Below, one piece after another: positions 7,524 to 14,734 of a DNA stretch of 26,058 nucleotides. The stretch's first letter is position 1; each line of letters begins with the position of its first letter. Below the pieces are notes generated by a model. That model worked only from the letters and a program-made list of their open reading frames with translations. It was not told the origin of the DNA and did no database searches. This stretch comes from CAZDYI01 sp964509765. Lineage in GTDB: Bacteria; Pseudomonadota; Gammaproteobacteria; Tethybacterales; Tethybacteraceae. The translations under genes and the position numbers were made by a program. The stretch spans positions 1-26,058 of the forward strand of contig CAZDYI010000014.1 in assembly GCA_964509765.1 (NCBI GenBank), given 5' to 3'.

Positions 7524-8155
7524 TTGAAATGGTCCGCCGATCTGTGTCGATAAGCAAATTCTTGCTCCCTGATTGAATATGCCTGCTTAAGTTCTTCTGT
7601 CGCTGTTCCGCTTGGATGACGTGGATTATCTGGAAAGAAAAATCCAAAATCTTGTTTAAATCGGTGGATCTCAGATTCCGTATGTGGTTCTGGGGAAGAC
7701 CGAATTACATCATTCGGATGAATGATGTGGTGTAATTCTACATGCTTTACCTCAAGAAAATATCTTGCGATCAGTATGCCCCTGTGGCACTTAAGTGGGT
7801 CCCTGCAAGAGCAAAGCAATGCCAACGAGCATAATTTGTGTATATCAAGAACTTTTTCAATTCCTGATACAAACTGCGTTGTGTTCATAAGACGTGTGTA
7901 AGAAACTTTGCCATCATCGTCATAACACGAAGGATCATCATAACTTCTGCCTCCCAGCTGCTTGCCGAGATACTGATATCCCAAGCCGTACTTTGGCAAA
8001 TCTGGTTCCAGAGTTGAACTGTTGAAATCCGTCTGCCAGCTGCTGACAGGGGCAGATCTGACATCAACGACAATTGCAACTTTGTGTTGCTTCAATTCGT
8101 CTGCGAGAGCTCCGATGTCAGGGAGCCATAAGCCTATCGAATAAATCCGGTTCAA
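7520..8155 (-). CDS. DUF488 family protein (first of the pair)
   Basis: A clear DUF488 member of 211 residues: YSIG near the N-terminus, VVDVRSAPVSS (29-39), a GLGYQYLGKQLGGR segment (57-70) and C115-x-C117-x5-C123-H-R (115-125). After about residue 150 comes a polar tail rich in His, Glu and Arg that its partner lacks. The start is a TTG at 8155 overlapping the stop of the upstream gene as TTGA, with GAGG a suitable distance upstream. No better start exists before the homology begins. Paralogy with the next gene is distant, so the pair is not a recent duplication. Biochemical role unknown. Confidence 0.85.
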   Translation of the reverse strand: MNRIYSIGLWLPDIGALADELKQHKVAIVVDVRSAPVSSWQTDFNSSTLEPDLPKYGLGYQYLGKQLGGRSYDDPSCYDDDGKVSYTRLMNTTQFVSGIEKVLDIHKLCSLALLCSCRDPLKCHRGILIARYFLEVKHVELHHIIHPNDVIRSSPEPHTESEIHRFKQDFGFFFPDNPRHPSGTATEELKQAYSIREQEFAYRHRSADHFK

Positions 8156-8811
8156 ATCCTTGATGCCTCTTTTATTGGAATAACAGTGGCTACTATTTTG
8201 AATCGCTCCAGTGAGAGGCTAACAGTAAGATAGCAACCACTGTAGGAGCCACATTTTACAATGCGGTCAGTAACTGGTAAATCAAAAGTCTGATCATTGT
8301 GAATGAAGCCTATTCTGAATTGTTCGCCTCGGCCATATTTTTTTACTTTCAGAATATCCACATCGGTAGCGAATATTAGTTCCAAAGAATGTGTGACTCT
8401 TATTGAGGATTCCTTAACTTTATTCCGCAGTGACATCATTGCCTTGTCAGAATAGGTCCATAAATCGCTATTGGTTGTAATTAGCGGTAAATTGCTGATT
8501 TCGAAGCGATCAGTCTCTTTCTTGAGCCAATAGCCCCAGTTGATCTCCCAATTTTCTGTTTGATGCTCAATTGGTTTGTGACGAGATAATTGAACAGTCA
8601 GAACATCTAGTACGTTGAAATCACACTCATCGACCTCTAGGCCGATCACTTCGGGATCGGTGCTCATTGGTAACTCTGAATCCTCACCTACTAGACGTAT
8701 CCAGCTTATCGGCACAATAGGATTGTTACCCTGATCGATCTCGACCCCAGCGACGCACCTGCGTCTGTTCATTTTTGAGTTTGCGAGACAGACTATTCTC
8801 TTTGTTATCAT
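8152..8811 (-). CDS. Dual-OB-domain-like protein, first gene of DUF488 cassette
   Basis: A 219-residue cytoplasmic protein with no signal peptide or membrane segment. Its opening TKRIVCLANSKMNRRRCVAG and the central HQTENWEI-W motif (about 82-95) match, from memory, proteins described as having a dual OB-fold domain, a class suspected of nucleic acid or nucleotide binding. This needs a profile search. The frame is open to 8895, but that would run through tRNA-Ser, so the ATG at 8811 is the sensible start. Its stop overlaps the next start as TTGA. Low GC content marks it as foreign. No cassette promoter is clear; read-through from the tRNA, 42 bases upstream, is possible. Confidence 0.65.
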   Translation of the reverse strand: MITKRIVCLANSKMNRRRCVAGVEIDQGNNPIVPISWIRLVGEDSELPMSTDPEVIGLEVDECDFNVLDVLTVQLSRHKPIEHQTENWEINWGYWLKKETDRFEISNLPLITTNSDLWTYSDKAMMSLRNKVKESSIRVTHSLELIFATDVDILKVKKYGRGEQFRIGFIHNDQTFDLPVTDRIVKCGSYSGCYLTVSLSLERFKIVATVIPIKEASRI

Positions 8812-8853
8812 GTGAATTAGTGTGGAGCTGGTTGGTTTTCTATGTGTGAATAT

Positions 8854-8946
8854 TGGCGGAGAGAGAGGGATTCGAACCCTCGATAGAAGGATCACTCCTA
8901 TACTCCCTTAGCAGGGGAGCGCTTTCAGCCGCTCAGCCACCTCTCC
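8854..8946 (-). tRNA. tRNA-Ser (anticodon GCU)
   Basis: On the minus strand the molecule starts GGAGAGG and ends TCTCTCC-G-CCA, forming a seven-pair acceptor stem with one G-U pair. The anticodon arm CTCCC-CTGCTAA-GGGAG gives anticodon GCT, reading AGC/AGU serine codons. A long variable arm follows, as in all tRNA-Ser, then the GGTTCGAATC T-arm. CCA is encoded. It is 38 bases downstream of lysC, a familiar arrangement in beta/gammaproteobacteria. Confidence 0.97.
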
Positions 8947-8961
8947 GTATCATAGGTAGGT

Positions 8962-8967
8962 ATTCTA
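8962..8967 (-). promoter_or_regulatory. -10-like hexamer for tRNA-Ser
   Basis: TAGAAT on the minus strand ends 15 bases before the mature tRNA 5' end, lying inside the small palindrome GGTAGGTATTCTACC (8956-8970). The same hexamer precedes several other genes in the window. No clear -35. Confidence 0.4.
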
Positions 8968-8984
8968 CCCGCTCGCCGGTCACG

Positions 8985-10250
8985 CTAGGCCTTGGCCATC
9001 GCCGGGCGCACTACTCCGACCTCGGGCTCGACGTCCAGCCCGAACTGCTTGTGCAGCTTGCGCACGGCGAGCTCGGCGACGTCCTCGTCGATGATCGCCG
9101 AGATCTTGATCTCCGAGGTCGAGATCATCTGGATGTTGACCTTGGACTTCGCAAGGGTCGTGAACATCTGCGCCGCGATGCCCGCGTGCCCGCGCATCCC
9201 GACGCCGACCAGCGAGACCTTCGCGACGTTGGTCGGGTCCTCGACCCGGCCGCCGCCGAGCTCGGAGGCGATCTCCTTCGTGGTCTCGTGCGCCTTGCCG
9301 GACTGGCTGCGGTGCACGGTGAACGAGATGTCGGCGTGCCCGTTGGCGGCGATGTTCTGGACGATGACGTCGACGTCGATGTCGCGCTCGGCCAGGCGCG
9401 AGAACAGGGTCGCGGCGATGCCGGGTCTGTCCGGCAGGTCGCGGACCGTCAGCTTGGACTCCTCGGTGTTCAGCGCTATTCCGGTTACGCTCGGGCGTTC
9501 CATGTCTTCCTCCGTCTCGAATGTTATCCTGGTTCCCGGCCTCTCGCTGTCGAAGGTCGACAGCACGCGCAGGTTGAGCCGGTTGCGCCCTGCGAACTCG
9601 ACGGCCCGCGGGTGGAGCACGCTCGCGCCGAGCGCGGCCATCTCGAGGATCTCCTCGAAGTGCAGGCTGCCGATGATCGACGCCTTGTGGCAGACCCTCG
9701 GGTCGGCGGTGTAGACGCCGTCGACGTCGGTGTAGATCCGGCACTCGGCCGCCTTGAGGCCCACGCCGAGCGCGGCCGCGGTCGTGTCCGAGCCGCCGCG
9801 CCCGAGGGTGGTGACCTCGCCGTCGTCGTTGTGGCCCTGGTATCCCGCGACGACGGGCACTACTCCGTCGCCGAGCAGCCTCTCGATCCTGCCGGTGTCG
9901 ATGCCCTCGATCCTCGCGTTGCCGTGCGGGCCCGACGTGCGGATGCCGGCCTGGAACGCAGACAGCGAAACGGCCCTTACCCCCATGTCGGCAAGCACCA
10001 TGGCGAACAGGGCCGAGCTCACGAGCTCGCCGGTCGAGGCGACCACGTCCATCTCGCGCGCCGCGGGGCGCGGCGACGCCTGGTGCATCAGGTCGAACAG
10101 CGAGTCGGTGAGGTCGCCCATCGCCGAGACGACGACGGCGACCCTGCTCCTGCGCTTGATCGCCGCAAGGACGATCCCGGCCGCCTTGCGCACCATCTGG
10201 ACGTCGGCGAGCGAGGTGCCGCCGAACTTCATGACTGTAGGCCTTGGCAT
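8985..10250 (-). CDS. lysC: Aspartokinase (monofunctional, ACT-regulated)
   Basis: Phosphorylates aspartate, the entry step to lysine, threonine, methionine and diaminopimelate. The 421-residue protein has the kinase motif KFGGTSL (8-14), STGELVSS in the substrate loop, GRGGSDTTA in the nucleotide region, then two ACT domains from about residue 265. These include the second-ACT stretch KVSLVGVGMRGHAGIAAQMF and the effector-loop-like NIQMISTSEIKIS, implying feedback control by an amino acid. The ATG at 10250 gives the usual short strand before KFGG; the next ATG at 10232 would remove it. A TAGAAT hexamer at 10267-10272 predicts a very short leader. csrA, often found between or beside lysC and this tRNA, is absent. 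Confidence 0.95.
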   Translation of the reverse strand: MPRPTVMKFGGTSLADVQMVRKAAGIVLAAIKRRSRVAVVVSAMGDLTDSLFDLMHQASPRPAAREMDVVASTGELVSSALFAMVLADMGVRAVSLSAFQAGIRTSGPHGNARIEGIDTGRIERLLGDGVVPVVAGYQGHNDDGEVTTLGRGGSDTTAAALGVGLKAAECRIYTDVDGVYTADPRVCHKASIIGSLHFEEILEMAALGASVLHPRAVEFAGRNRLNLRVLSTFDSERPGTRITFETEEDMERPSVTGIALNTEESKLTVRDLPDRPGIAATLFSRLAERDIDVDVIVQNIAANGHADISFTVHRSQSGKAHETTKEIASELGGGRVEDPTNVAKVSLVGVGMRGHAGIAAQMFTTLAKSKVNIQMISTSEIKISAIIDEDVAELAVRKLHKQFGLDVEPEVGVVRPAMAKA

Positions 10251-10266
10251 GTGCTTAAGAGAGGGG

Positions 10267-10272
10267 ATTCTA
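10267..10272 (-). promoter_or_regulatory. -10-like hexamer for lysC
   Basis: Minus-strand TAGAAT, about 16 bases before the lysC ATG. An upstream TGGACT with an 18-base gap is a possible weak -35. The sequence after the hexamer, TAGAATCCCC, resembles the hisD and mdh sites. Confidence 0.45.
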
Positions 10273-10316
10273 TCTTTCCGGGAGGCGAAAAGTCCAGTGA
10301 ATCACTGCGTTGCGCC

Positions 10317-11237
10317 TCATTCCGCCTTCGCTTTCCGAAATGCGGAAAAGGCCGTCCTGCGCAGGTTGCCGTCGATGAGGGCGATCGCGGCGAGGATCGT
10401 CGCGGTCCCGGCGGCGAACCATGCGTCGGGCCGCTCGCCGAGGACGAGAACGCCGATGGCCACGGCGTTGATGGGCACGATGAAGGTGGTGATCGAGGAG
10501 TTGGTCGCGCCGATCGCGCTGATCAGCCTGATGAAGATGCGGTACGCGACCGCCGTTCCGAAGACGCCCAGCGCGCAGCCCGCAAGGACCGGCCCCGCCC
10601 CCGGAGCCGCCTCGGGGATCCCGTCGACGGCGAGCGCCGCGGGCACCGCAGCGGCAGCGCCCCAGCAGACCATGCCGGTTGCCATGGTCGCGGGGTCGAT
10701 CTCGCGCGAGACGCTCCTTGCCGCAACTGCGTAGGTCCCGTAGAAGACCGTCGCCATCAGGCACAGGAAGACCCCGAGCAGGAGTGAGCTGTCGCCGAGG
10801 CCGTCGGGCCCGAGCAGCATCGCCACGCCGGCGATGCCGACAAGCGCGCCGGCGAGCCTCAGAGCGCGGAAGGGCTCCTGTCCGGCGAGCACGGCAACAA
10901 GGAAGGTGAACGCCGGCATCATCGCGTTGATCACGCCGGCTGTGCTCGAGTTGACGTACTGCTGGCCCGTTGCGTAGCATGCGAAGGGCAGGGCGCAGCC
11001 GGCCAGGCCGAGCAGGGAGAGCCGGCCGCGGTGGCGCCAGATCGCCCGCGCCGACTCGGCCCTTCCCGGAAACAGCAGCAGCATGCACGCCGCGGCGGAT
11101 GCGAGGCGGAGCGCAACGAGCGTGAGCGGCTCGAGGCCCTCGAGGCCGATCTCGAAGAGCATGAAGGAGCTTCCCCACAGCAGCGAGACGAGGTAGATGA
11201 GGCCCCACTGCCGTGCGTTGATCCTGTCCGCGTCCAT
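10317..11237 (-). CDS. EamA/DMT-superfamily transporter
   Basis: A 306-residue inner-membrane protein with about ten hydrophobic helices in two repeated EamA halves (about 12-143 and 152-285). The first half opens with the typical LVSLLWGSSFMLFEIGLEGLEPL and the second half has the TSS/TTFIVPINAVAIGVLVLGERP segment shared by EamA permeases. The family exports or imports small metabolites such as amino acids; the substrate cannot be read from sequence. The lysC-facing side has 66 bases between the genes, so it is probably transcribed from its own promoter, divergent from mdh (TACAAT, 11292-11297 on the minus strand). Confidence 0.88.
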   Translation of the reverse strand: MDADRINARQWGLIYLVSLLWGSSFMLFEIGLEGLEPLTLVALRLASAAACMLLLFPGRAESARAIWRHRGRLSLLGLAGCALPFACYATGQQYVNSSTAGVINAMMPAFTFLVAVLAGQEPFRALRLAGALVGIAGVAMLLGPDGLGDSSLLLGVFLCLMATVFYGTYAVAARSVSREIDPATMATGMVCWGAAAAVPAALAVDGIPEAAPGAGPVLAGCALGVFGTAVAYRIFIRLISAIGATNSSITTFIVPINAVAIGVLVLGERPDAWFAAGTATILAAIALIDGNLRRTAFSAFRKAKAE

Positions 11238-11291
11238 GCCGTTGCGTCCCGGTCCGGAAGGCGCGGCGGAGCCGTCCGGTCCGGGCGGGCG

Positions 11292-11307
11292 ATTGTATTG
11301 CTAGAAT
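11292..11307. promoter_or_regulatory. Back-to-back -10-like hexamers between eamA-like gene and mdh
   Basis: TACAAT on the minus strand (11297-11292) faces the EamA gene, and TAGAAT on the plus strand (11302-11307) faces mdh, with four bases between them. Initiation in one direction would hinder the other. No convincing -35 hexamers in the GC-rich flanks. Confidence 0.4.
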
Positions 11308-11337
11308 CATCGCGGATTTCCCTGGGGGCAACTTGCG

Positions 11338-12321
11338 ATGAGCGACTCGATGAAGGTGGCCGTCACCGGCGCGGCCGGGCAGATCAGCTACTCGCTGCTG
11401 TTCCGCGTGGCCTCAGGGCAGCTGCTCGGCAACGATGCCAAGGTGACCCTGAGCCTGCTCGAGGTGGACGTCGACGCGGTCCGCAAGGCCATGGAGGGCG
11501 TCGCGATGGAGCTCGAGGACTGCGCGTTCCCGACGCTTGCCGGCTACGAGCTGCACACCGACCCCGAGGCCTGCTTCGACGGGGCCGACTTCGCCTTCCT
11601 CGTCGGGGCCCGCCCCCGCAGCAAGGGCATGGAGCGCAAGGACCTGCTCGAGGCCAACGCGGCGATCTTCAGCGCGCAGGGCAAGGCGCTGGCGAGCTCG
11701 GCGGGCAAGAGCGCCAAGGTCCTCGTCGTCGGCAACCCGGCGAACACGAACTGCCTGATCACCCAGAGGAACGCCAAGGGGATGGACCCCGCGAACTTCA
11801 CCGCGATGACCCGCCTCGACCAGAACCGTGCGATGGCCCAGGTCGCCGCCCACACGGGCAGGCACGTGACCGAGGTCAGGAACGTGGTGATCTGGGGCAA
11901 CCACTCCGCCACTCAGTTCCCGGACATTGCGCATGCGACCGTCGCAGGCGAAAAGGCGGCCGACGCGGTCGACGCGGACTGGTACCGCAACGAGATGATC
12001 GGCAGGGTGCAAAAGCGCGGAGCGGAGATCATCGAGGCGCGCGGGATGTCGTCCGCGGCCTCCGCGGCATCGTCCGCGATCGACCACATGCGCGACTGGC
12101 ACGCGGGGACGGCAGACGGCGAGTGGGCGAGCATGGGCGTGGTGTCCAAGGGCGAGTACGGCGTCAGGGAGGGCCTGGTCTACTCGTATCCCTGCACATG
12201 CTCGGGCGGGGCGCACAGCGTGGTCGAGGGGCTCGAGCGCGGCGAGTTCGCGGAAGGACTGATGAAGGCGACCGAGCAGGAGCTTGTTGAGGAGCACGAC
12301 GCGGTCTCGCACCTCCTGTGA
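11338..12321 (+). CDS. mdh: Malate dehydrogenase
   Basis: Oxidises malate to oxaloacetate with NAD in the citric acid cycle. The 327-residue protein belongs to the cytosolic-type MDH group. It has the nucleotide loop TGAAGQI (10-16), an acidic LLEVD end of the second strand (40-44), the substrate loop GARPRSKGMERKDLL, GNPANTN (132-138) and the catalytic pair D161/H189, the latter in GNHSATQFPD. This group usually opens the TCA block in betaproteobacteria, as it does here. The start follows a GGGGG tract and TAGAAT. The gene is 41 bases ahead of the malic enzyme, which uses the same substrate. Confidence 0.96.
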   Translation: MSDSMKVAVTGAAGQISYSLLFRVASGQLLGNDAKVTLSLLEVDVDAVRKAMEGVAMELEDCAFPTLAGYELHTDPEACFDGADFAFLVGARPRSKGMERKDLLEANAAIFSAQGKALASSAGKSAKVLVVGNPANTNCLITQRNAKGMDPANFTAMTRLDQNRAMAQVAAHTGRHVTEVRNVVIWGNHSATQFPDIAHATVAGEKAADAVDADWYRNEMIGRVQKRGAEIIEARGMSSAASAASSAIDHMRDWHAGTADGEWASMGVVSKGEYGVREGLVYSYPCTCSGGAHSVVEGLERGEFAEGLMKATEQELVEEHDAVSHLL

Positions 12322-12362
12322 GCCTGCCGCAAGCCCCTTTCGCAGCCTAGGTTCCCCTGCAG

Positions 12363-13718
12363 GTGTCGCAGGCGCAGGCCGGGCCCGCCAAGAAGGCCAA
12401 GGCGAAGCCCAGGCAAAAGCCGAAGGCCCCGTCGAAGGGCAAGGCCGCAAAGAAAAAGTCCGCCGGGAGGATGACCGCCGCGAAGCTCCGGCAGACGGCG
12501 CTGCGCTACCACATGAAGCCGAGGCCGGGCAAGGTCGAGGTTATCCCGACGAAGCCCGTGCGGGACGCGCGGGACCTTTCGCTCGCGTACTCGCCGGGGG
12601 TGGCCGCCCCGTGCCTAGAGATCCAGAAGGACGCGCAGAACGCCTACAGGTACACGAGCAAGGGCAACCTGGTCGGGATCATCACCAACGGCTCGGCGGT
12701 GCTCGGGCTCGGCAACATCGGCCCGCTTGCCGCCAAGCCGGTAATGGAGGGCAAGGCGATGCTCTTCAAGATCTTCGCCGGCATAGACGTGTTCGACCTC
12801 GAGCTGAACATAAGCAGCCCGGAGAAGTTCATCGACACGGTCATGTGCCTGTCGGACTCGTTCGGCGCGATCAACCTCGAGGACATCGCGGCGCCGATCT
12901 GCTTCCAGATCGAGGAGCGCCTGCGCGAGCAGCTGCAGATACCGGTCCTGCACGACGACCAGACCGGGACCGCGGTCGTCGCGTGCGCGGCGCTGCGCAA
13001 CGCGATGGAGATCCAGGACAAGAGGCCGTCCGACATCAAGCTCGTGTGCATAGGCGCGGGCGCAGCCGGGATCGGGATACTCAAGCTCGCGCGGGAGTAC
13101 TTCGGGCTCGCCCTCGAGCAGATCCACCTCGTCGACAGCAAGGGGCTGGTCACGGTCGACCAGGTCGAGATGTCGACCTACAAGCTGCCGTACGCGAAGC
13201 CGGCGACGAACGACACGAGCCTCAAGGAGGCCCTGCGCGGCGCCGACATCGTCATCGGGGTGTCGGCCAAGGGGATCGTCAACGCCGACATGGTCGCCTC
13301 GCTCGCAGGGCGTCCGATCATCCTGGCGATGGCCAACCCCGATCCCGAGGTCACGCCGGAGCTGGTGCACTCGGTCCGCGCGGACGCGATCGTCGCGACC
13401 GGCCGGTCGGACTACCCGAACCAGGTCAACAACTCGATCTGCTTTCCCTACCTGTTCCGCGGCGCGCTCGACGCGAGGGCCAAGAGGTTCACCCACGCGA
13501 TGTTCAACGCCGCGGTCACCGCGATCTCGGACATGGCCCGCCAGCCGGTCCAGCCGTCCTTGCGTAAAATGTACCCGGGCGAGAACCTGAAGTTCGGTCC
13601 GGACTACATCCTTCCGAAACAGAACGACAAGCGCCTGCTGAAGATGATTGCGCCCGCGATCACCAAGGCCTACCGGGAGGCGGACATCCCCGCCCCTGCG
13701 GAGGTCCCGGTTGCCTGA
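12363..13718 (+). CDS. maeB: Malic enzyme, short form without phosphotransacetylase domain
   Basis: Converts malate to pyruvate and CO2 with NAD(P). The MaeB-type core runs from about residue 38 to the end: LAYSPGVAAPC with the catalytic Tyr, GNLVGIITNGSAVLGLG, the Lys-containing GKAMLFKIF, INLEDIAAP metal ligands, HDDQTGTAVV, a nucleotide-binding GAGAAGIG, and FPYLFRGALD. At 451 residues it lacks the C-terminal phosphotransacetylase-like domain of E. coli MaeB (about 760 residues). The first 36 residues are a Lys/Ala/Pro-rich tail not seen in the family. The start is taken as GTG at 12363; ATG at 12471 would remove the tail but has GGGAGG directly against it, which is too close for a good ribosome site. 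It overlaps sdhC by eight bases. Confidence 0.9.
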   Translation: MSQAQAGPAKKAKAKPRQKPKAPSKGKAAKKKSAGRMTAAKLRQTALRYHMKPRPGKVEVIPTKPVRDARDLSLAYSPGVAAPCLEIQKDAQNAYRYTSKGNLVGIITNGSAVLGLGNIGPLAAKPVMEGKAMLFKIFAGIDVFDLELNISSPEKFIDTVMCLSDSFGAINLEDIAAPICFQIEERLREQLQIPVLHDDQTGTAVVACAALRNAMEIQDKRPSDIKLVCIGAGAAGIGILKLAREYFGLALEQIHLVDSKGLVTVDQVEMSTYKLPYAKPATNDTSLKEALRGADIVIGVSAKGIVNADMVASLAGRPIILAMANPDPEVTPELVHSVRADAIVATGRSDYPNQVNNSICFPYLFRGALDARAKRFTHAMFNAAVTAISDMARQPVQPSLRKMYPGENLKFGPDYILPKQNDKRLLKMIAPAITKAYREADIPAPAEVPVA

Positions 13719-14100
13719 GGCCGCGGCCGGGCGCCGGCCGAAGCACCTCAACCTGGCGGTCATCCGGCTGCCGTTGCCGGGCGTTGTCTCGATTCTCCAC
13801 CGAGCGAGCGGGCTCTACCTGATCGCCGCGCTCCCGTTTTTGACCTGGGCTCTGGCCGTCGCGGTCCGCGACGCGGCCGGCTACGGCGCGGTCGCCTCGG
13901 TGATGGGCAACCCGCTCGTCAAGATCCTCATGCTCGGCGTGATCTGGTCGGTGATGCACCACCTGTGCGCCGGGATCCGCTTTTTGCTCATCGAGGTGCT
14001 GATCGGCATAGAGCTGCCTGCGGCGCGCGCCGCGTCCTGGGCGGTGATGGCCGTGAGCCTGCTCGGTACCGCGGCCCTGGGATGGGCCCTGCTGCTGTGA
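13711..14100 (+). CDS. sdhC: Succinate dehydrogenase cytochrome b556 subunit
   Basis: Membrane anchor that holds haem b and part of the quinone site of complex II. The 129-residue protein has RRPKHLNLAVIRLPLPGVVSILHRASG, with S27 and R31 at the expected quinone-site positions, then three membrane helices (about 33-52, 70-98, 106-128). The probable haem ligand is among H83/H84 in MHHLCAGIRFLLIE. The start is a TTG at 13711 inside the malic enzyme end, with GGAGGT five bases upstream; starting at the ATG at 13648 would add an unrelated basic extension. Its stop overlaps the next gene as GTGA. Confidence 0.92.
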   Translation: MPEAAAGRRPKHLNLAVIRLPLPGVVSILHRASGLYLIAALPFLTWALAVAVRDAAGYGAVASVMGNPLVKILMLGVIWSVMHHLCAGIRFLLIEVLIGIELPAARAASWAVMAVSLLGTAALGWALLL

Positions 14101-14384
14101 GCGACAACGAGGTGATTGTCGAAAGGCGCGGGGACGGGCCCGAGAGGCAGACCCCGCTGCAGACGCTCATCAGCCTGGGCACGGTCGCCGGCCTCGCGGC
14201 GTTCCTGCTGGTGCTGATGGTCGTCGGCTACGTGTTTAGCGCGCTGTTCGGGATCGTCCTGTTCGTGCTGGTTCTCGTCGCGCTGTTCTCGAACGCGCTC
14301 GTGAGGGTGCCGCGGCAGCACAAGTGGATGCTGTGGGTTGCGGCCGGCGTCCTGGCCCTGCTGATCGGGTGGTTCTGGCAGTGA
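14097..14384 (+). CDS. Small membrane protein of unknown function between sdhC and sdhD
   Basis: I do not recognise this gene. The 95-residue product starts with a charged segment (1-22), then a 43-residue hydrophobic block (24-66) that could form two helices, a short basic linker RVPRQHK, and a final helix (77-94) ending WFWQ. It has one histidine (H75), in the linker. It is coupled on both sides: its GTG start overlaps the sdhC stop and its stop overlaps the sdhD start, each as GTGA. No strong ribosome site precedes it, so translation probably depends on sdhC. It is not a duplicate of sdhC or sdhD. Position suggests a complex II accessory or assembly role, by inference only. Confidence 0.75.
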   Translation: MSDNEVIVERRGDGPERQTPLQTLISLGTVAGLAAFLLVLMVVGYVFSALFGIVLFVLVLVALFSNALVRVPRQHKWMLWVAAGVLALLIGWFWQ

Positions 14385-14734
14385 GCTTTCGCATGCGCAC
14401 CGTTGTGGGCACCCGCAAGGGGATGGCCTCGTGGGCCGGCCAGGGGCTCACCGCGCTCGTCATGCTCGCGGCGCTCGCCTGGCTGCTTGTGGCCTACGCC
14501 GCAGCCGGCCCGACAGGCCACGAGGGCCTGCGCGCGTTCATGGCCGCCGACTTCGTCAGGGTCCCGGCCTCGGTCGGGGCGGTCGCGCTGATCTGGCACG
14601 CCTGGCTCGGCGCGAAGAGCGTGGTGATGGACTACGTGAAGTGGCCGTGGCTCCGGACGGCGAAGTACGTCGGCCTCGTGATCTACCTGATGGCCTGCAT
14701 GGTCTGGTTCATCGGGCTGGCCTGGTCGCTGTGA
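14381..14734 (+). CDS. sdhD: Succinate dehydrogenase membrane anchor subunit
   Basis: Second membrane anchor of complex II, 117 residues with three helices (about 21-42, 62-80, 94-114). The segment IWHAWLGAKSVVMDYVKWPWLR carries the His region and D84-Y85, the usual quinone-site pair, and the TRKG opening is typical. GTG at 14381 overlaps the stop of the preceding small gene as GTGA; the ATG at 14393 is an alternative. Its own stop overlaps sdhA the same way. Confidence 0.92.
   Translation: MSFRMRTVVGTRKGMASWAGQGLTALVMLAALAWLLVAYAAAGPTGHEGLRAFMAADFVRVPASVGAVALIWHAWLGAKSVVMDYVKWPWLRTAKYVGLVIYLMACMVWFIGLAWSL

Larger units (their letters stand above)
5945..8853. other. Putative genomic island between hisD and tRNA-Ser
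   Basis: This stretch is visibly AT-richer than both flanks, most strongly at 7000-8850, and carries four genes unrelated to the surrounding metabolism. It abuts the 3' end of tRNA-Ser(GCU), a common integration site. No integrase, transposase or second copy of the tRNA 3' end was found, so the boundaries are inferred from composition and content. Confidence 0.5.

Noticed and set aside
8854..8885. tRNA 3' end as an attachment site with a second copy across the island
   Set aside because: I looked for a repeat of the tRNA 3' sequence between 5945 and 6160 and elsewhere in the island and found none.
8812..8895. N-terminal extension of the dual-OB-like protein
   Set aside because: The extra 28 codons read through tRNA-Ser in antisense. 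The family-like sequence begins at the ATG at 8811.
12615..13763. Antisense open frame of 382 codons opposite the malic enzyme gene
   Set aside because: The sense strand has a complete enzyme; the antisense product is low-complexity and basic/acidic alternating.
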